Below are positions 1 to 8,336 of a stretch of DNA of 64,000 nt, in pieces. The notes below the pieces were generated by a model that saw nothing but the letters and a program-made list of their open reading frames with translations, was not told the DNA's origin and searched no databases. The position numbers and the translations under genes are program-made. The stretch's first letter is position 1; the number at the start of each line of letters is the position of its first letter. The stretch comes from Nitrosococcus halophilus Nc 4 (GTDB lineage Bacteria; Pseudomonadota; Gammaproteobacteria; Nitrosococcales; Nitrosococcaceae): positions 1,200,261 to 1,264,260 of the forward strand of contig NC_013960.1 of NCBI RefSeq assembly GCF_000024725.1, given 5' to 3'.

Positions 1-2
1 TC

Positions 3-323
3 TATGTGTTTCCTGCAACTCCCAGTGAGATCATGGGGATGTCCCAACTGTCCCGGGAAGATATCGATCACACTAAGAAAGAATCCGCCCGCAAGGCTTT
101 CGATAAGGCCCACCAAGCCATTGGCGATCAGCAACGGGAAGTGGAAGAGCAGATCCTCTTTGGCGATCCCGCCGAGGAAATTATCCGCTACGTGGGTGAA
201 CAGACTGAACCTTTGGTCGTCATGGGGCGACGTGGCCTTTCCCGGATCGAGTCGCTGTTGCTCGGCAGCGTGAGCGGAAAGGTTATTCACTATGCTAACG
301 CGACGGTTACCATCGTTAACTGA
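3..323 (+). CDS. Universal stress protein (UspA family), 5' end outside window
   Basis: The frame is open from the left edge of the window, so the gene starts upstream and only about the C-terminal 106 residues are seen. They include the UspA nucleotide-binding signature near the C-terminus (V-V-M-G-R-R-G-L-S-R, then L-L-L-G-S-V-S-G-K-V), matching the family pattern Gly-x2-Gly-x9-Gly-Ser, and end in the usual beta strand A-T-V-T-I-V. Family members are small cytoplasmic ATP-binding proteins linked to stress survival. The methionine- and glutamate-rich helix before the signature is normal for the family. The next gene, prpB, starts 137 bp downstream after a REP-like element, so the two are probably not co-transcribed. 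The family assignment is firm; the specific role is unknown. Confidence 0.85.
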   Translation, partial: YVFPATPSEIMGMSQLSREDIDHTKKESARKAFDKAHQAIGDQQREVEEQILFGDPAEEIIRYVGEQTEPLVVMGRRGLSRIESLLLGSVSGKVIHYANATVTIVN

Positions 324-406
324 TTTCTGTGGGCAATAGACACCTTGCTGGAAACGGCTTAGGGCGCCCTTCCGGGCCTGCCCAGGGGGGTGCTGATAAA
401 CGGCGT

Positions 407-438
407 GTAGGTCGGATTAAGCATGGCGTATCCGGCAA
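407..438. repeat. REP-like palindromic repeat, copy 1
   Basis: This intergenic inverted repeat reads GTAGGTCGGATTAAGC and then GCGTATCCGGCAA. Its reverse complement matches copies at 4996-5028 and 30990-31022, which read TTGCCGGATACG, a short centre, then CTTAATCCGGCCTACG. It resembles enterobacterial REP elements in size and layout. It lies between the usp gene and prpB. Confidence 0.65.
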
Positions 439-460
439 AACCTAGACATCGAGAAAGCTT

Positions 461-1351
461 GTGACTGAAAACAACAGCCCTGGCGTCCGTTTACGGGCTG
501 CCGTCAATGCGGAACGGCCTTTGCAAGTGGTGGGGGTCATCAATGCCTATGGGGCGCTGCTTGCCGAGCGGGCTGATTTCCGGGCCCTTTATCTTTCCGG
601 AGCCGGGGTGGCCAATGCATCCTTTGGCCTGCCGGATCTCGGTCTGACAACCCTCACTGAGGTGGTAGAAGAGGTTCGCCGTATCGTGGCGGTGACCGAT
701 TTACCCCTGTTGGTGGATGCCGATACCGGTTGGGGAGATGACCTTATGATTGCCCATACCGTGGAGACCTTGAGTCGGGCTGGAGCTGCAGGACTGCATC
801 TAGAAGATCAAGAACAGGGTAAACGCTGCGGCCATCGGCCAGGTAAGACCTTGGTGAGTATTGAGGAGATGAGGGCCCGGGTGGCGGCGGCGGTTAGGGG
901 GCGCAGAGATGAACAGTTTGTGATTATGGCTCGCACCGATGCCTATAGCCTAGAGGGATTGGAGGCAGCGGTGGCGCGAGCACAGGGCTATGTGGAGGCC
1001 GGGGCGGATATGATTTTTGCCGAAGCCTTAAGCTCCTTGGAGGAGTATCGACATTTTACCCAAGCGGTGAAAGTTCCGGTGCTGGCCAATATGACCGAGT
1101 TTGGACGTACCCCTTTATTGACCGTCCAGGAACTGGGGGAAGCGGGAGTCCGGTTGGTGTTGTATCCCCTAAGCGCTTTCCGGGCTATGAGCGCGGCGGC
1201 CTTGCAAGTCTACCAGACCCTGCGCCGGGAGGGGACCCAGCAAAGTTTAATTGAGCAGATGCAAACCCGGGAAGAGCTTTATGAAATATTAGGGTACTAT
1301 GATTATGAACGCCAACGGGATGCACGTCCGTCAAAGGAGAAAAAATCATGA
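461..1351 (+). CDS. prpB: 2-methylisocitrate lyase
   Basis: The enzyme cleaves 2-methylisocitrate to pyruvate and succinate, the last step of the 2-methylcitrate cycle of propionyl-CoA breakdown. The 296-residue protein has the ICL/PEP mutase fold signatures: L-L-V-D-A-D-T-G-W-G for Mg2+ binding near residues 84-93 and the active-site loop G-K-R-C-G-H with catalytic Cys near residue 122. The length equals that of typical PrpB. The start is GTG at 461. The gene overlaps prpC by 4 nt (ATGA), so the two are translationally coupled, and prpD follows. Isocitrate lyase is unlikely because true AceA proteins are longer and carry K-K-C-G-H. Confidence 0.93.
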   Translation: MTENNSPGVRLRAAVNAERPLQVVGVINAYGALLAERADFRALYLSGAGVANASFGLPDLGLTTLTEVVEEVRRIVAVTDLPLLVDADTGWGDDLMIAHTVETLSRAGAAGLHLEDQEQGKRCGHRPGKTLVSIEEMRARVAAAVRGRRDEQFVIMARTDAYSLEGLEAAVARAQGYVEAGADMIFAEALSSLEEYRHFTQAVKVPVLANMTEFGRTPLLTVQELGEAGVRLVLYPLSAFRAMSAAALQVYQTLRREGTQQSLIEQMQTREELYEILGYYDYERQRDARPSKEKKS

Positions 1352-2472
1352 GTCCAGAAACGGTCAGTAGCGGTCTAGCTGGCGTCACCGCCGGCCGGAC
1401 AGCCATTAGCACGGTAGGGAAAGAAGCCAAGGGGTTGACCTATCGGGGGTATTCCATTGAGGTGCTGGCTGAGCAGGCCAGTTTTGAGGAAGTTGCTTAT
1501 TTGCTGATTTACGGCCAGCTTCCCAGCAGTGCCCAGCTTAGAGAATACCGGGAGCAACTGCAATCCCTGCGCCGCCTCCCCGAGGAACTTAAACCGGTGT
1601 TAGAGGCCCTGCCGGGCAATAGTCACCCCATGGATGTGATGCGCACCGGGTGTTCGGCCCTGGGTTGCCTCGAGCCGGAAATCGATCTGGAGCAGCAACG
1701 GGATATGGCTAATCGCTTGTTAGCCCTGTTTCCTTCCCTGCTGCTGTATTGGTACCACTTTCATCGTCAGGGTACCCGTATCGATACCCACACGGAAGAG
1801 GAGTCTTTGGCGGGACATTTTTTGAAACTGCTGCACGGAGAACCCCCAGAGGCAATTCCCCGGCGGGTGTTGGATGTCTCTTTGATTCTTTACGCCGAGC
1901 ATGAGTTTGCGGCTTCCACTTTTGCCGCCCGGGTGACGGCCTCCACTCTTTCTGACTTTTATTCTGCTGTCACCGCGGCGATTGGCACCCTGCGGGGGTC
2001 TTTACACGGAGGGGCCAATGAGGCGGCGATGGCACTCATCGATCGTTTCCAAAGACCGGATGAAGTGGAGCAAGAGATCCTGACGGCGCTCGTCAGGAAA
2101 GAAAAAATCATGGGTTTTGGTCATCGGGTATACAAAGAAGCCGACCCGAGGAATGCCATTATCAAGGATTGGTGCCGGCAACTGGCGGAACGGGCAGGGG
2201 ACGATCGTTTGTTTCCTATTTCCGAGCAGATTGAAGCGGTCATGAAGCGGGAAAAGGGATTGTTTCCCAACCTGGACTTTTATGTCGCGCCGGCTTACCG
2301 CTTTTTGGGGATTCCCATTCACCTTTATACGCCCCTCTTTGTGTGCGCCCGAGTTTCCGGTTGGGCCGCCCATATTATGGAGCAGCGGGCCGACAATAGG
2401 CTGATCCGCCCCACGGCCGAGTATATCGGTCCCGAGCCCCGGGACTTTGTGCCTATTGATCAGCGCGGTTAG
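1348..2472 (+). CDS. prpC: 2-methylcitrate synthase (citrate synthase family)
   Basis: The enzyme condenses propionyl-CoA with oxaloacetate to give 2-methylcitrate. The 374-residue protein is the short citrate synthase type, with the conserved G-L-T-Y-R-G-Y near the N-terminus, catalytic His in S-L-H-G-G-A-N-E-A, and the G-F-G-H-R-V-Y-K signature followed by D-P-R. Downstream come N-L-D-F-Y catalytic Asp and the C-terminal R-P-x-A-x-Y-x-G-P motif. A ribosome binding site (AAAGGAG) lies inside the end of prpB, and the start codon overlaps its stop. Position between prpB and prpD supports PrpC over an ordinary type II citrate synthase, although such enzymes can act on acetyl-CoA too. Confidence 0.93.
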   Translation: MSPETVSSGLAGVTAGRTAISTVGKEAKGLTYRGYSIEVLAEQASFEEVAYLLIYGQLPSSAQLREYREQLQSLRRLPEELKPVLEALPGNSHPMDVMRTGCSALGCLEPEIDLEQQRDMANRLLALFPSLLLYWYHFHRQGTRIDTHTEEESLAGHFLKLLHGEPPEAIPRRVLDVSLILYAEHEFAASTFAARVTASTLSDFYSAVTAAIGTLRGSLHGGANEAAMALIDRFQRPDEVEQEILTALVRKEKIMGFGHRVYKEADPRNAIIKDWCRQLAERAGDDRLFPISEQIEAVMKREKGLFPNLDFYVAPAYRFLGIPIHLYTPLFVCARVSGWAAHIMEQRADNRLIRPTAEYIGPEPRDFVPIDQRG

Positions 2473-2484
2473 AGAGCTCTTTCC

Positions 2485-3936
2485 ATGATCAATGACAGAC
2501 GTTCAGCCCAGCGGCCGCCACCGGATAAGGTGTTGACGACCCTTGCGGATTACGTGATCCAGGGGGAAATCACCTCTCCTGAGGCCTTTGAGACCGCCCA
2601 TTATTGCTTAATGGACAGCCTAGGGTGTGCTTTGCTTGCGCTTGATAATCCTGCCTGTACCCGGCTGCTGGGTCCTATTGTCCCCGGCGCCGTTTTTCCC
2701 GAAGGCGCCCGGGTGCCGGGAACGGTGCATGCCCTCGATCCGGTGCAGGCCGCTTTCAATATCGGTTGCATGATCCGCTGGCTGGATTTCAATGACACTT
2801 GGCTGGCCGCTGAATGGGGCCATCCCTCCGACAATTTGGGCGCCATTCTGGCCAGTGCCGATTATCTCAGTCGGCGGCGGCAGAAAGAGGGAGGGCCGCC
2901 GCTGTTGATGAGCCAGGTATTAACCGCTTTGATTAAGGCCTATGAAATCCAGGGTGTCCTGGCTTTGGAAAATGCCTTTAATCGGGTGGGACTGGATCAT
3001 GTGGTGCTGGTGCGGGTCGCTAGCGCCGCGGTGGCGACTGCTTTGCTAGGGGGAACCCGAGAGCAAGTCATCAATGCCCTCTCCAATGCTTGGTTGGATG
3101 GGGGGCCCTTGCGAACCTATCGCCATGCCCCCAATACCGGCTCCCGCAAGAGCTGGGCCGCCGGCGATGCCACCAGTCGGGGGGTGCGCCTAGCCCTTAT
3201 GGCCTTGCAGGGAGAAATGGGCTACCCGTCAGCCTTGACGGCCCCCGGCTGGGGGTTTTACCAGGTGCTCTTCAAGGGAAGGCCCTTTGTCTTATCCCGG
3301 GCTTTGAATAGCTATGTGGTTGAGAATATCCTGTTCAAGGTGGCCTATCCGGCGGAGTTCCATGCCCAGACCGCCATCGAGGCAGCCATTGCACTACATC
3401 CCCAGGTGATGCCCCGGTGGCAGGACATTGAGCGGATTGTGATTGAAACCCAGGAGCCGGCTGTGCGAATCATCGATAAGACCGGTCCTCTCCACAATCC
3501 TGCAGACCGGGATCATTGCCTGCAATACATGGTGGCGGTGGCTTTGCTGGACGGCCGGATCACCATGAATGATTACGAAGATGAGCGGGCCCGTGATCCC
3601 TGGATTGACGCCTTGCGGGAGAAGATGGAAGTTGCCGAGAAGAAGGAATTTACCCAGGATTATTTAGAGCCTGAGAAACGGGCCATTGCCAATGCGGTCC
3701 AAGTCTTTTTTAGGGATGGCAGTGCTACTTCCCGGGTGGAGGTGGAATATCCTTTAGGGCACCGGCGGCGGCGTACCGAAGCCTTGCCCTTGCTGCTGGA
3801 TAAATTTCAGAACAGTCTGCGCGGCCGTTTTCCTTCAGAACGCTGTCAGATGATTTTGGATCTTTTTGCCGATCAAGAGCGTCTGGCGGCCATGCCCGTG
3901 GATGAGTTTATGGATTTGTTGATTAGCTCTAGGTAG
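2485..3936 (+). CDS. prpD: 2-methylcitrate dehydratase (MmgE/PrpD family)
   Basis: This 483-residue protein belongs to the iron-sulfur-independent MmgE/PrpD family, which dehydrates 2-methylcitrate to 2-methyl-cis-aconitate. Visible family features are the N-terminal helical segment with D-S-L-G-C-A, the R-W-L-D-F-N-D-T-W motif near residue 100, G-H-P-S-D-N-L just after it, and the central [11 protein letters not shown] segment. The length agrees with PrpD (about 480). It begins 12 bp after prpC and completes a prpBCD unit. No acnD/prpF pair is present here, so hydration to 2-methylisocitrate would rely on PrpD itself or on aconitase elsewhere. Confidence 0.92.
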   Translation: MINDRRSAQRPPPDKVLTTLADYVIQGEITSPEAFETAHYCLMDSLGCALLALDNPACTRLLGPIVPGAVFPEGARVPGTVHALDPVQAAFNIGCMIRWLDFNDTWLAAEWGHPSDNLGAILASADYLSRRRQKEGGPPLLMSQVLTALIKAYEIQGVLALENAFNRVGLDHVVLVRVASAAVATALLGGTREQVINALSNAWLDGGPLRTYRHAPNTGSRKSWAAGDATSRGVRLALMALQGEMGYPSALTAPGWGFYQVLFKGRPFVLSRALNSYVVENILFKVAYPAEFHAQTAIEAAIALHPQVMPRWQDIERIVIETQEPAVRIIDKTGPLHNPADRDHCLQYMVAVALLDGRITMNDYEDERARDPWIDALREKMEVAEKKEFTQDYLEPEKRAIANAVQVFFRDGSATSRVEVEYPLGHRRRRTEALPLLLDKFQNSLRGRFPSERCQMILDLFADQERLAAMPVDEFMDLLISSR

Positions 3937-3942
3937 GCCGAA

Positions 3943-4079
3943 CCGATTCGCCGGGAGCGAATCGGGACCTCCGCAGGAGGCCCGAAGGGGGCGCGCCAGG
4001 GAAGGCGCGCATCAATAAGGCCTTAGGGTCGCTTCCAGCAGGGTAACTGCCAGAAACGCTACGCTTATTCTGGCCTACA
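3943..4079. repeat. Hairpin cluster with a REP-like unit after prpD
   Basis: Three short palindromes follow prpD in quick succession: CCGATTCG/CGAATCGG (3943-3965), CCTCC/GGAGG (3968-3980) and GCGCGCC/GGCGCGC (3991-4010). A fourth unit at 4049-4079, with GCCAGAA and TTCTGGC arms and a GCCTACAG tail, is a diverged relative of the REP-like repeat at 4996. They could end prpBCD transcription, but no U-tract follows any of them. Confidence 0.5.
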
Positions 4080-4140
4080 GGGTATCGTTTTGCTGTCGGC
4101 TGCTGTTTAATTTTCCGCTTGACGAAATTGACCCTCGACC

Positions 4141-4178
4141 ATAGAGTAAAGCGTAAATACATTTACGCTTTACTCTAT
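4141..4178. promoter_or_regulatory. Perfect 38-bp palindrome, probable VapB operator
   Basis: An exact 18-bp inverted repeat (ATAGAGTAAAGCGTAAAT and its complement) flanks a central AC dinucleotide and stops 4 bp before the antitoxin start codon. Antitoxins of AbrB fold bind palindromes over their own promoters, so this is most likely the autoregulatory operator. It leaves almost no leader, and the ribosome binding site would have to sit inside the palindrome. Confidence 0.75.
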
Positions 4179-4182
4179 AGCC

Positions 4183-4425
4183 ATGACGAATTGCATCGTA
4201 ACTTTGAGTTCAAAAAATCAGGTGGTCATTCCCCGCACCGCTAGGGAGGCGCTGAAACTCAAACCGGGGCAACAACTGCTGGTTCTGGCCCGGGGAGATC
4301 ATCTGGTCATGGTGCCGCGTCCGGAGGATTTCGTCGCTAAACTGCGTGGTCTGCATCGAGAGGTATGGCCCCAGGAGAACGGTAAGGAGTACCTGGAAAA
4401 GGAACGGGATGCCTGGGACGATTGA
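4183..4425 (+). CDS. vapB: AbrB/MazE-type antitoxin of a VapBC pair
   Basis: The 80-residue protein has the N-terminal SpoVT/AbrB swapped-hairpin DNA-binding domain, with the hallmark run S-S-K-N-Q-V-V-I-P-R and then L-K-L-K-P-G-Q-Q-L. The C-terminal 30 residues are acidic and rich in Trp and Glu, as expected for the toxin-neutralising tail. It lies directly behind a perfect palindrome and overlaps the PIN-domain gene by 17 nt, the usual antitoxin-first arrangement. It should bind and neutralise the PIN toxin and repress the operon. Confidence 0.88.
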   Translation: MTNCIVTLSSKNQVVIPRTAREALKLKPGQQLLVLARGDHLVMVPRPEDFVAKLRGLHREVWPQENGKEYLEKERDAWDD

Positions 4426-4861
4426 GTCAGCTTTGCAGGAACATTCATGCTTGCTTCTCGACAGCTGTGTTTGGATCTATCATATCGAAGATCATCCGAT
4501 ATTCGCCCCGTTAACGACAAAGGTTTTGGAACAAGTGGCTTCCGGCCGCAGTCGAGCCGTCTCTTCCGAACTCTCTCTGTTGGAAATCAAAATCCAACCT
4601 CTACGCCAAGGGCGGGAGGATATCGCCGATGAATACGAACTCCTGCTGGAGGCATTCCCGAACCTCACGCTCTGTCCCATAATCCGCCCTATCCTACATG
4701 CGGTGGGCCTGCTCCGCGCGCGTCTCGGATTGAAAACGCCTGACGCCATCATTTTGGCAACCGGCCTTGAGCATGGTGCCACCTGCGCGGTAACCAATGA
4801 TCATCGTTGGCGGCGATTCGAAGGAATGGAGGTGGTTTGTCTGAATGATTACGCTGCCTGA
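4409..4861 (+). CDS. vapC: PIN-domain RNase toxin of a VapBC pair
   Basis: PIN-domain toxins are Mg2+-dependent ribonucleases that cut tRNA, rRNA or mRNA. With the start at ATG 4409 the protein has 150 residues and shows the acidic tetrad expected of the family: Asp in L-L-L-D-S-C-V-W near residue 18, Glu in L-S-L-L-E-I-K, Asp in K-T-P-D-A-I-I-L-A-T, and Asp/Asn in V-T-N-D-H-R-W. A longer upstream start at 4346 would run through the antitoxin gene and is unlikely. The gene overlaps the antitoxin by 17 nt. All the motif residues are intact, unlike most toxins at the other end of this window. Confidence 0.88.
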   Translation: MPGTIESALQEHSCLLLDSCVWIYHIEDHPIFAPLTTKVLEQVASGRSRAVSSELSLLEIKIQPLRQGREDIADEYELLLEAFPNLTLCPIIRPILHAVGLLRARLGLKTPDAIILATGLEHGATCAVTNDHRWRRFEGMEVVCLNDYAA

Positions 4862-4995
4862 TTTGACCCTGTGCGCTGTCGGCCCTCATCCTGGTGCAGG
4901 CTTTTCAACACATCGTCACACAGGCAGTAGAACGCTGGGATTTGACCGTCCGCGAAAAGCCTCCCTTGCCCAATGATTGCCAAGGTATTTTGTTG

Positions 4996-5028
4996 TTGCC
5001 GGATACGCTGCGCTTAATCCGGCCTACG
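4996..5028. repeat. REP-like palindromic repeat, copy 2
   Basis: The repeat reads TTGCCGGATACGCTGCG and then CTTAATCCGGCCTACG. The arms CCGGAT and ATCCGG pair around the centre. It sits between vapC and the convergent E2 gene and matches copies at 407-438 (inverted) and 30990-31022. Confidence 0.7.
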
Positions 5029-5051
5029 TGGTGTTTATTGGGCACTATGCT

Positions 5052-6176
5052 TTACTCGGCCTTTTCCAGGTCCTGAATGGCCACCATCAGAAAGCGGGTG
5101 GCTTCACCGCCGGTGACCGAGCGGTGATCGAAGGTTAATGACAAAGGAAGAATGCGGTGTATTTCCGGTTTGCCGTTGACGGGGACCACCGCCTCATGGA
5201 GACGGCCCGCGCCTAGGATGGCGACGGTAGGCGGTATTACCACGGGATCGGCGTAGCGTCCGCCAAAGGTGCCGAAATTGGAGAGGGTAAAGGTATAGCC
5301 CCGTAATTCTTCGGGTGGGAGTTTACGCTCCCGCACCGCCTGCTTGATGGCATCGAGTCCTTGGCGAAGATTGGCCGGCTCACGGTTACCCACATCCCGC
5401 AGGACCGGTACAAAAAGCCCATCGGGGGTATCGACGGCAATGCCGAGATCAATTTTCTTGAGTATCCGCCGCCCGATGGCATGACTGTCATACCAGGCAT
5501 TAAGGGCGGGTTCCGCTTGGCAGGCAGTGACAATGGCGCGGATAAGGCGCAGGGTGATGTCTTCCTCCGGGCTCCAGGCCTGGATATCCGCATCATCATT
5601 GACGGTGACCGGGACCACTTCCGCATGGGCGGTGGCCATGGCTCGAGCCATGGTTCGGCGGACTCCCCGCAAGGGTTCCAGGGGACCCACCTCAGCCAGT
5701 ATCTTTGCTACCCGCTGGACGTCTGTGGCGGTGACCATGCCATCAGCACCCGTGGGGGTGACAATGGAGAGATCCACGTCCAGGCGGTGGGCGAGGGCAC
5801 GCACGGCAGGAGTGGCCTTAATGCCTGAAGGAACCTGCCCTACTCGGGTGGCGGTTTCTTGGACCACCTCCTTGCCTGTTTCCACCTTGCCCACGACCGT
5901 GCCCGTATCCTCCCGCTTTTCCGGTTGGGGTTGGGCCCCTTCGGTTTCGAATTCCACCAGGGGATCATCCACGTGGATGATATCCCCGGATTCTCCATAT
6001 AGCTTGTCGATGCGGCCCTGGTAAGGGCTCGGAATGTCCACGATGGCCTTGGCCGTTTCCACCGCCACTAAGGGTTGGTCCATTTTGACCTCATCGCCGA
6101 CTTTAACGTGCCATTCGACGATTTCAGCGTCGGTCAACCCTTCCCCCAAATCAGGAAGCTTAAAGATACGGTTCAT
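5052..6176 (-). CDS. 2-oxoacid dehydrogenase E2 (dihydrolipoamide acyltransferase)
   Basis: The E2 core passes the acyl group from the lipoyl arm to CoA. The 374 residues contain an N-terminal lipoyl domain (1-80) with the lipoylated Lys in V-E-T-A-K-A-I-V-D, an Ala/Pro/Glu-rich linker, a peripheral subunit-binding domain (about 120-158, A-T-P-A-V-R-A-L-A), and the catalytic domain (165-374). The catalytic motif near the C-terminus is F-D-H-R-S-V-T-G-G-E: His is present, but Asp of the classical H-R-x-x-D-G is replaced by Thr. The gene is the last of an E1alpha-E1beta-E2 operon. Substrate could be branched-chain 2-oxoacids (suggested by the neighbouring leucine dehydrogenase) or pyruvate. No E3 gene is adjacent. 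Confidence 0.85.
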   Translation of the reverse strand: MNRIFKLPDLGEGLTDAEIVEWHVKVGDEVKMDQPLVAVETAKAIVDIPSPYQGRIDKLYGESGDIIHVDDPLVEFETEGAQPQPEKREDTGTVVGKVETGKEVVQETATRVGQVPSGIKATPAVRALAHRLDVDLSIVTPTGADGMVTATDVQRVAKILAEVGPLEPLRGVRRTMARAMATAHAEVVPVTVNDDADIQAWSPEEDITLRLIRAIVTACQAEPALNAWYDSHAIGRRILKKIDLGIAVDTPDGLFVPVLRDVGNREPANLRQGLDAIKQAVRERKLPPEELRGYTFTLSNFGTFGGRYADPVVIPPTVAILGAGRLHEAVVPVNGKPEIHRILPLSLTFDHRSVTGGEATRFLMVAIQDLEKAE

Positions 6177-7153
6177 GCGAACTCCAATGTTTTCTTTGCT
6201 GCGGCCACGATAGAGTCGGTATCGGGTAGATACTGTTTTTCCAGACGAAATAGGGGCATGATGGTGTCATAGCCGGTGACCCTTTGGACGGGCGCCAGCA
6301 GATTCAACAGCCCCTGTTCGGCCAACTGGGCAGCAATTTCGGCACCGACCCCACAGGTGCGCGCCGCTTCATGGACGATCACGCAGCGCCCGGTTTTGGT
6401 GACCGATTCCAAAATCGTTTCCATGTCGAGGGGTTTCAACGTGGCCACATCAATCACTTCGGCGCTGATCCCCTCCTGGGCTAGCTTCTCGGCAGCAGCA
6501 AGGGTTTCGTGGATCATGGCGCCCCAGGCCACGAGCGTGACATCGGTGCCATCTCGCAGCACAAAACACACATCCAGGGGTAGGGCCTCGCCATCGTCGG
6601 CAACGTCCTGTTTGACTAGCCGGTAAATCCGTTTGGGCTCCAGGAAAATCACCGGATCGGGATCCCGGATAGCGGCCAGGAGCAAGCCGTAGGCGCGGGT
6701 TGGCGAGGAGGGGATGACAACCCGCAGTCCCGGAATATGGGCAAATAGGGCCTCGGTGCTCTCGGAATGGTGCTCTGGGGCATGGATACCTCCGCCATAG
6801 GGGGCCCGGAGGACCATCGGACAGGTCAGCCGCCCGCGGGTGCGATTGCGGAGCCGGGAGGCATGGTTGATGATTTGGTCGATGATCGGATAAATAAACC
6901 CCATAAATTGGATTTCGGCGATGGGCTTTAGTCCCTCTGCCGCCAGGCCAATGGACATTCCCGCAATGAGTCCTTCGGCTAGGGGGGTGTCAAACACCCG
7001 CTCCTTGCCAAAACGGGCTTGAAGGCCGACCGTAGCGCGGAATACGCCGCCATTGACCCCCACATCCTCTCCCAGGACCACCACGTTGTCATCGACCCCC
7101 ATTTCATGGGCCATTGCCAGGTTGACCGCCTCTACTAAAGTAATTTCAGGCAT
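6173..7153 (-). CDS. 2-oxoacid dehydrogenase E1 component, beta subunit
   Basis: With E1alpha this subunit decarboxylates the 2-oxoacid using thiamine diphosphate and loads the E2 lipoyl arm. It is a transketolase-like pyrimidine-binding domain (residues 1-180, with V-L-G-E-D-V-G and P-L-A-E-G-L-I-A-G) followed by the C-terminal transketolase domain (195-320). The P-Y-G-G-G-I-H-A-P-E-H-H-S-E loop is typical of the family. The start at 7153 (MPEITLVEAV) is preferred over one six codons upstream because homologues begin there. It overlaps the end of E1alpha by 8 nt and the E2 start by 4 nt, so the three are coupled. Confidence 0.88.
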   Translation of the reverse strand: MPEITLVEAVNLAMAHEMGVDDNVVVLGEDVGVNGGVFRATVGLQARFGKERVFDTPLAEGLIAGMSIGLAAEGLKPIAEIQFMGFIYPIIDQIINHASRLRNRTRGRLTCPMVLRAPYGGGIHAPEHHSESTEALFAHIPGLRVVIPSSPTRAYGLLLAAIRDPDPVIFLEPKRIYRLVKQDVADDGEALPLDVCFVLRDGTDVTLVAWGAMIHETLAAAEKLAQEGISAEVIDVATLKPLDMETILESVTKTGRCVIVHEAARTCGVGAEIAAQLAEQGLLNLLAPVQRVTGYDTIMPLFRLEKQYLPDTDSIVAAAKKTLEFA

Positions 7154-8255
7154 GGGTTTTCCCCCTGGCAATGGCTGCCTGGCGCTGTCCGCTCAGGGCG
7201 GTGGGCAAGGTCTCATAAAGATAATCAAACATGCTTTCCGGTGCTTGGGGAAGAGTACCCAAGTATTTTTGGACGGCTTCTTCAACTTGTTGGGTAAGTT
7301 CCGTTTGGAGGGCCTGTTCCTGTGTTTCGTCCCAGGCGCCGACTTGGGTGAGATGGGTCCGCAGCCGTTGGAGGGGATCGAAGCCCCAACGGGCTTCCAC
7401 CTCTGCTTGTTCTCGGTAGCGACTGGCATCATCAGCGGTGGTGTGATCGCAGAGCCGATAAGTGAGGGCTTCAATCAGGCACGGTCCTTCGCCGCGACGG
7501 GCTTTTTCCACCCCATTGTGGATGCGGTCTTGGAGGGCAATCACATCATTGCCATCGACTTGCTCGCCGGGGATGCCGGCGGCAATGGCTTTTTGGGCTA
7601 AGGTCTGGGCATGGGTCTGACCTTCCAGGGGGACCGAGATGGCCCAGCAGTTGTTGTTAATGACAAATACTACCGGTAAATTCCATACCCCAGCCGCATT
7701 AATGGCTTCGTAGAAATCCCCTTTAGAGGTGGCCCCATCCCCCAGTACGCACACTGCCACCCGGGGTTCACGCCGCAGTTTTATGGCATAGCCTACCCCC
7801 ACCGCATGGGGGATTTGGCTGGCAACGGGAACAGAAATAGGAAAGTCTTGGCGGGACCCCTGATAGGCCATGCCGCGCTCATCGCCCCCCCAATAAAGGA
7901 GCAGCTCGGTCATGGTGACGCCTCGCTGCAATTGGGCCCCATATTCCCGGTAACTGGTCAGGAGAGTATCTTCGGGAACCATGACATGGCCGATGGCCAC
8001 GGAAATGGCCTCCTGTCCCAGGGAAGAAGCATAGGTTCCTAATTGTCCCGTGCGTTGTAATGATACCGCCTTCTTGTCAAAGAGGCGGGTCAGGGCCATG
8101 GCCCGGTAGAGGGGAAGCAGATTTTTAGAGTCTTGGGCAAAGGGAGGCAGGGAGTCGAGAATTTCGGCTTTTTCGTTGAGGTACTGGGTGTAGTGGACTT
8201 CGAAATGGGCGACAGTAGCCAAGGCACTCTCCTTTTTTTTGGGTTCGACGTGCAA
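7146..8255 (-). CDS. 2-oxoacid dehydrogenase E1 component, alpha subunit
   Basis: This is the first gene of the E1-E2 operon. The 369-residue protein has the thiamine diphosphate motif G-D-G-A-T-S-K-G-D-F with the closing V-I-N-N-N near residues 170-200, and the S-Y-R-E-Y and G-S-R-Q-D-F-P elements of PdhA/BkdA proteins. The phosphorylation-loop region H-T-T-A-D-D-A-S-R-Y lies near residue 270. The sequence looks close to bacterial PdhA of the heterotetrameric type, the class to which branched-chain E1 also belongs, so the name pdhA or bkdA cannot be settled from the sequence alone. The leucine dehydrogenase gene just upstream on the same strand favours branched-chain 2-oxoacids. Confidence 0.87.
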   Translation of the reverse strand: MHVEPKKKESALATVAHFEVHYTQYLNEKAEILDSLPPFAQDSKNLLPLYRAMALTRLFDKKAVSLQRTGQLGTYASSLGQEAISVAIGHVMVPEDTLLTSYREYGAQLQRGVTMTELLLYWGGDERGMAYQGSRQDFPISVPVASQIPHAVGVGYAIKLRREPRVAVCVLGDGATSKGDFYEAINAAGVWNLPVVFVINNNCWAISVPLEGQTHAQTLAQKAIAAGIPGEQVDGNDVIALQDRIHNGVEKARRGEGPCLIEALTYRLCDHTTADDASRYREQAEVEARWGFDPLQRLRTHLTQVGAWDETQEQALQTELTQQVEEAVQKYLGTLPQAPESMFDYLYETLPTALSGQRQAAIARGKTHA

Positions 8256-8336
8256 GACGACTCATCGGTTTTCGTTGTCCGTTCCCTGGAGCGAAAAGGC
8301 AATGGGCACTTTGAACAAATCCGGTATTTTTAAGTT

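Noticed and set aside
3943-4010. Rho-independent terminator after prpD
   Set aside because: The stems are present but none is followed by a T-run, so the segment was listed as a repeat cluster only.
5361-6024. Long plus-strand frames opposite the E2 gene
   Set aside because: They are antisense to a well-supported E2 with continuous domain matches, and their translations are low-complexity Ser/Arg/Thr-rich text.
7053-7601. 182-codon plus-strand frame across the E1alpha/E1beta junction
   Set aside because: It is opposite the two E1 genes, with no family resemblance; the E1 frames are fully supported.
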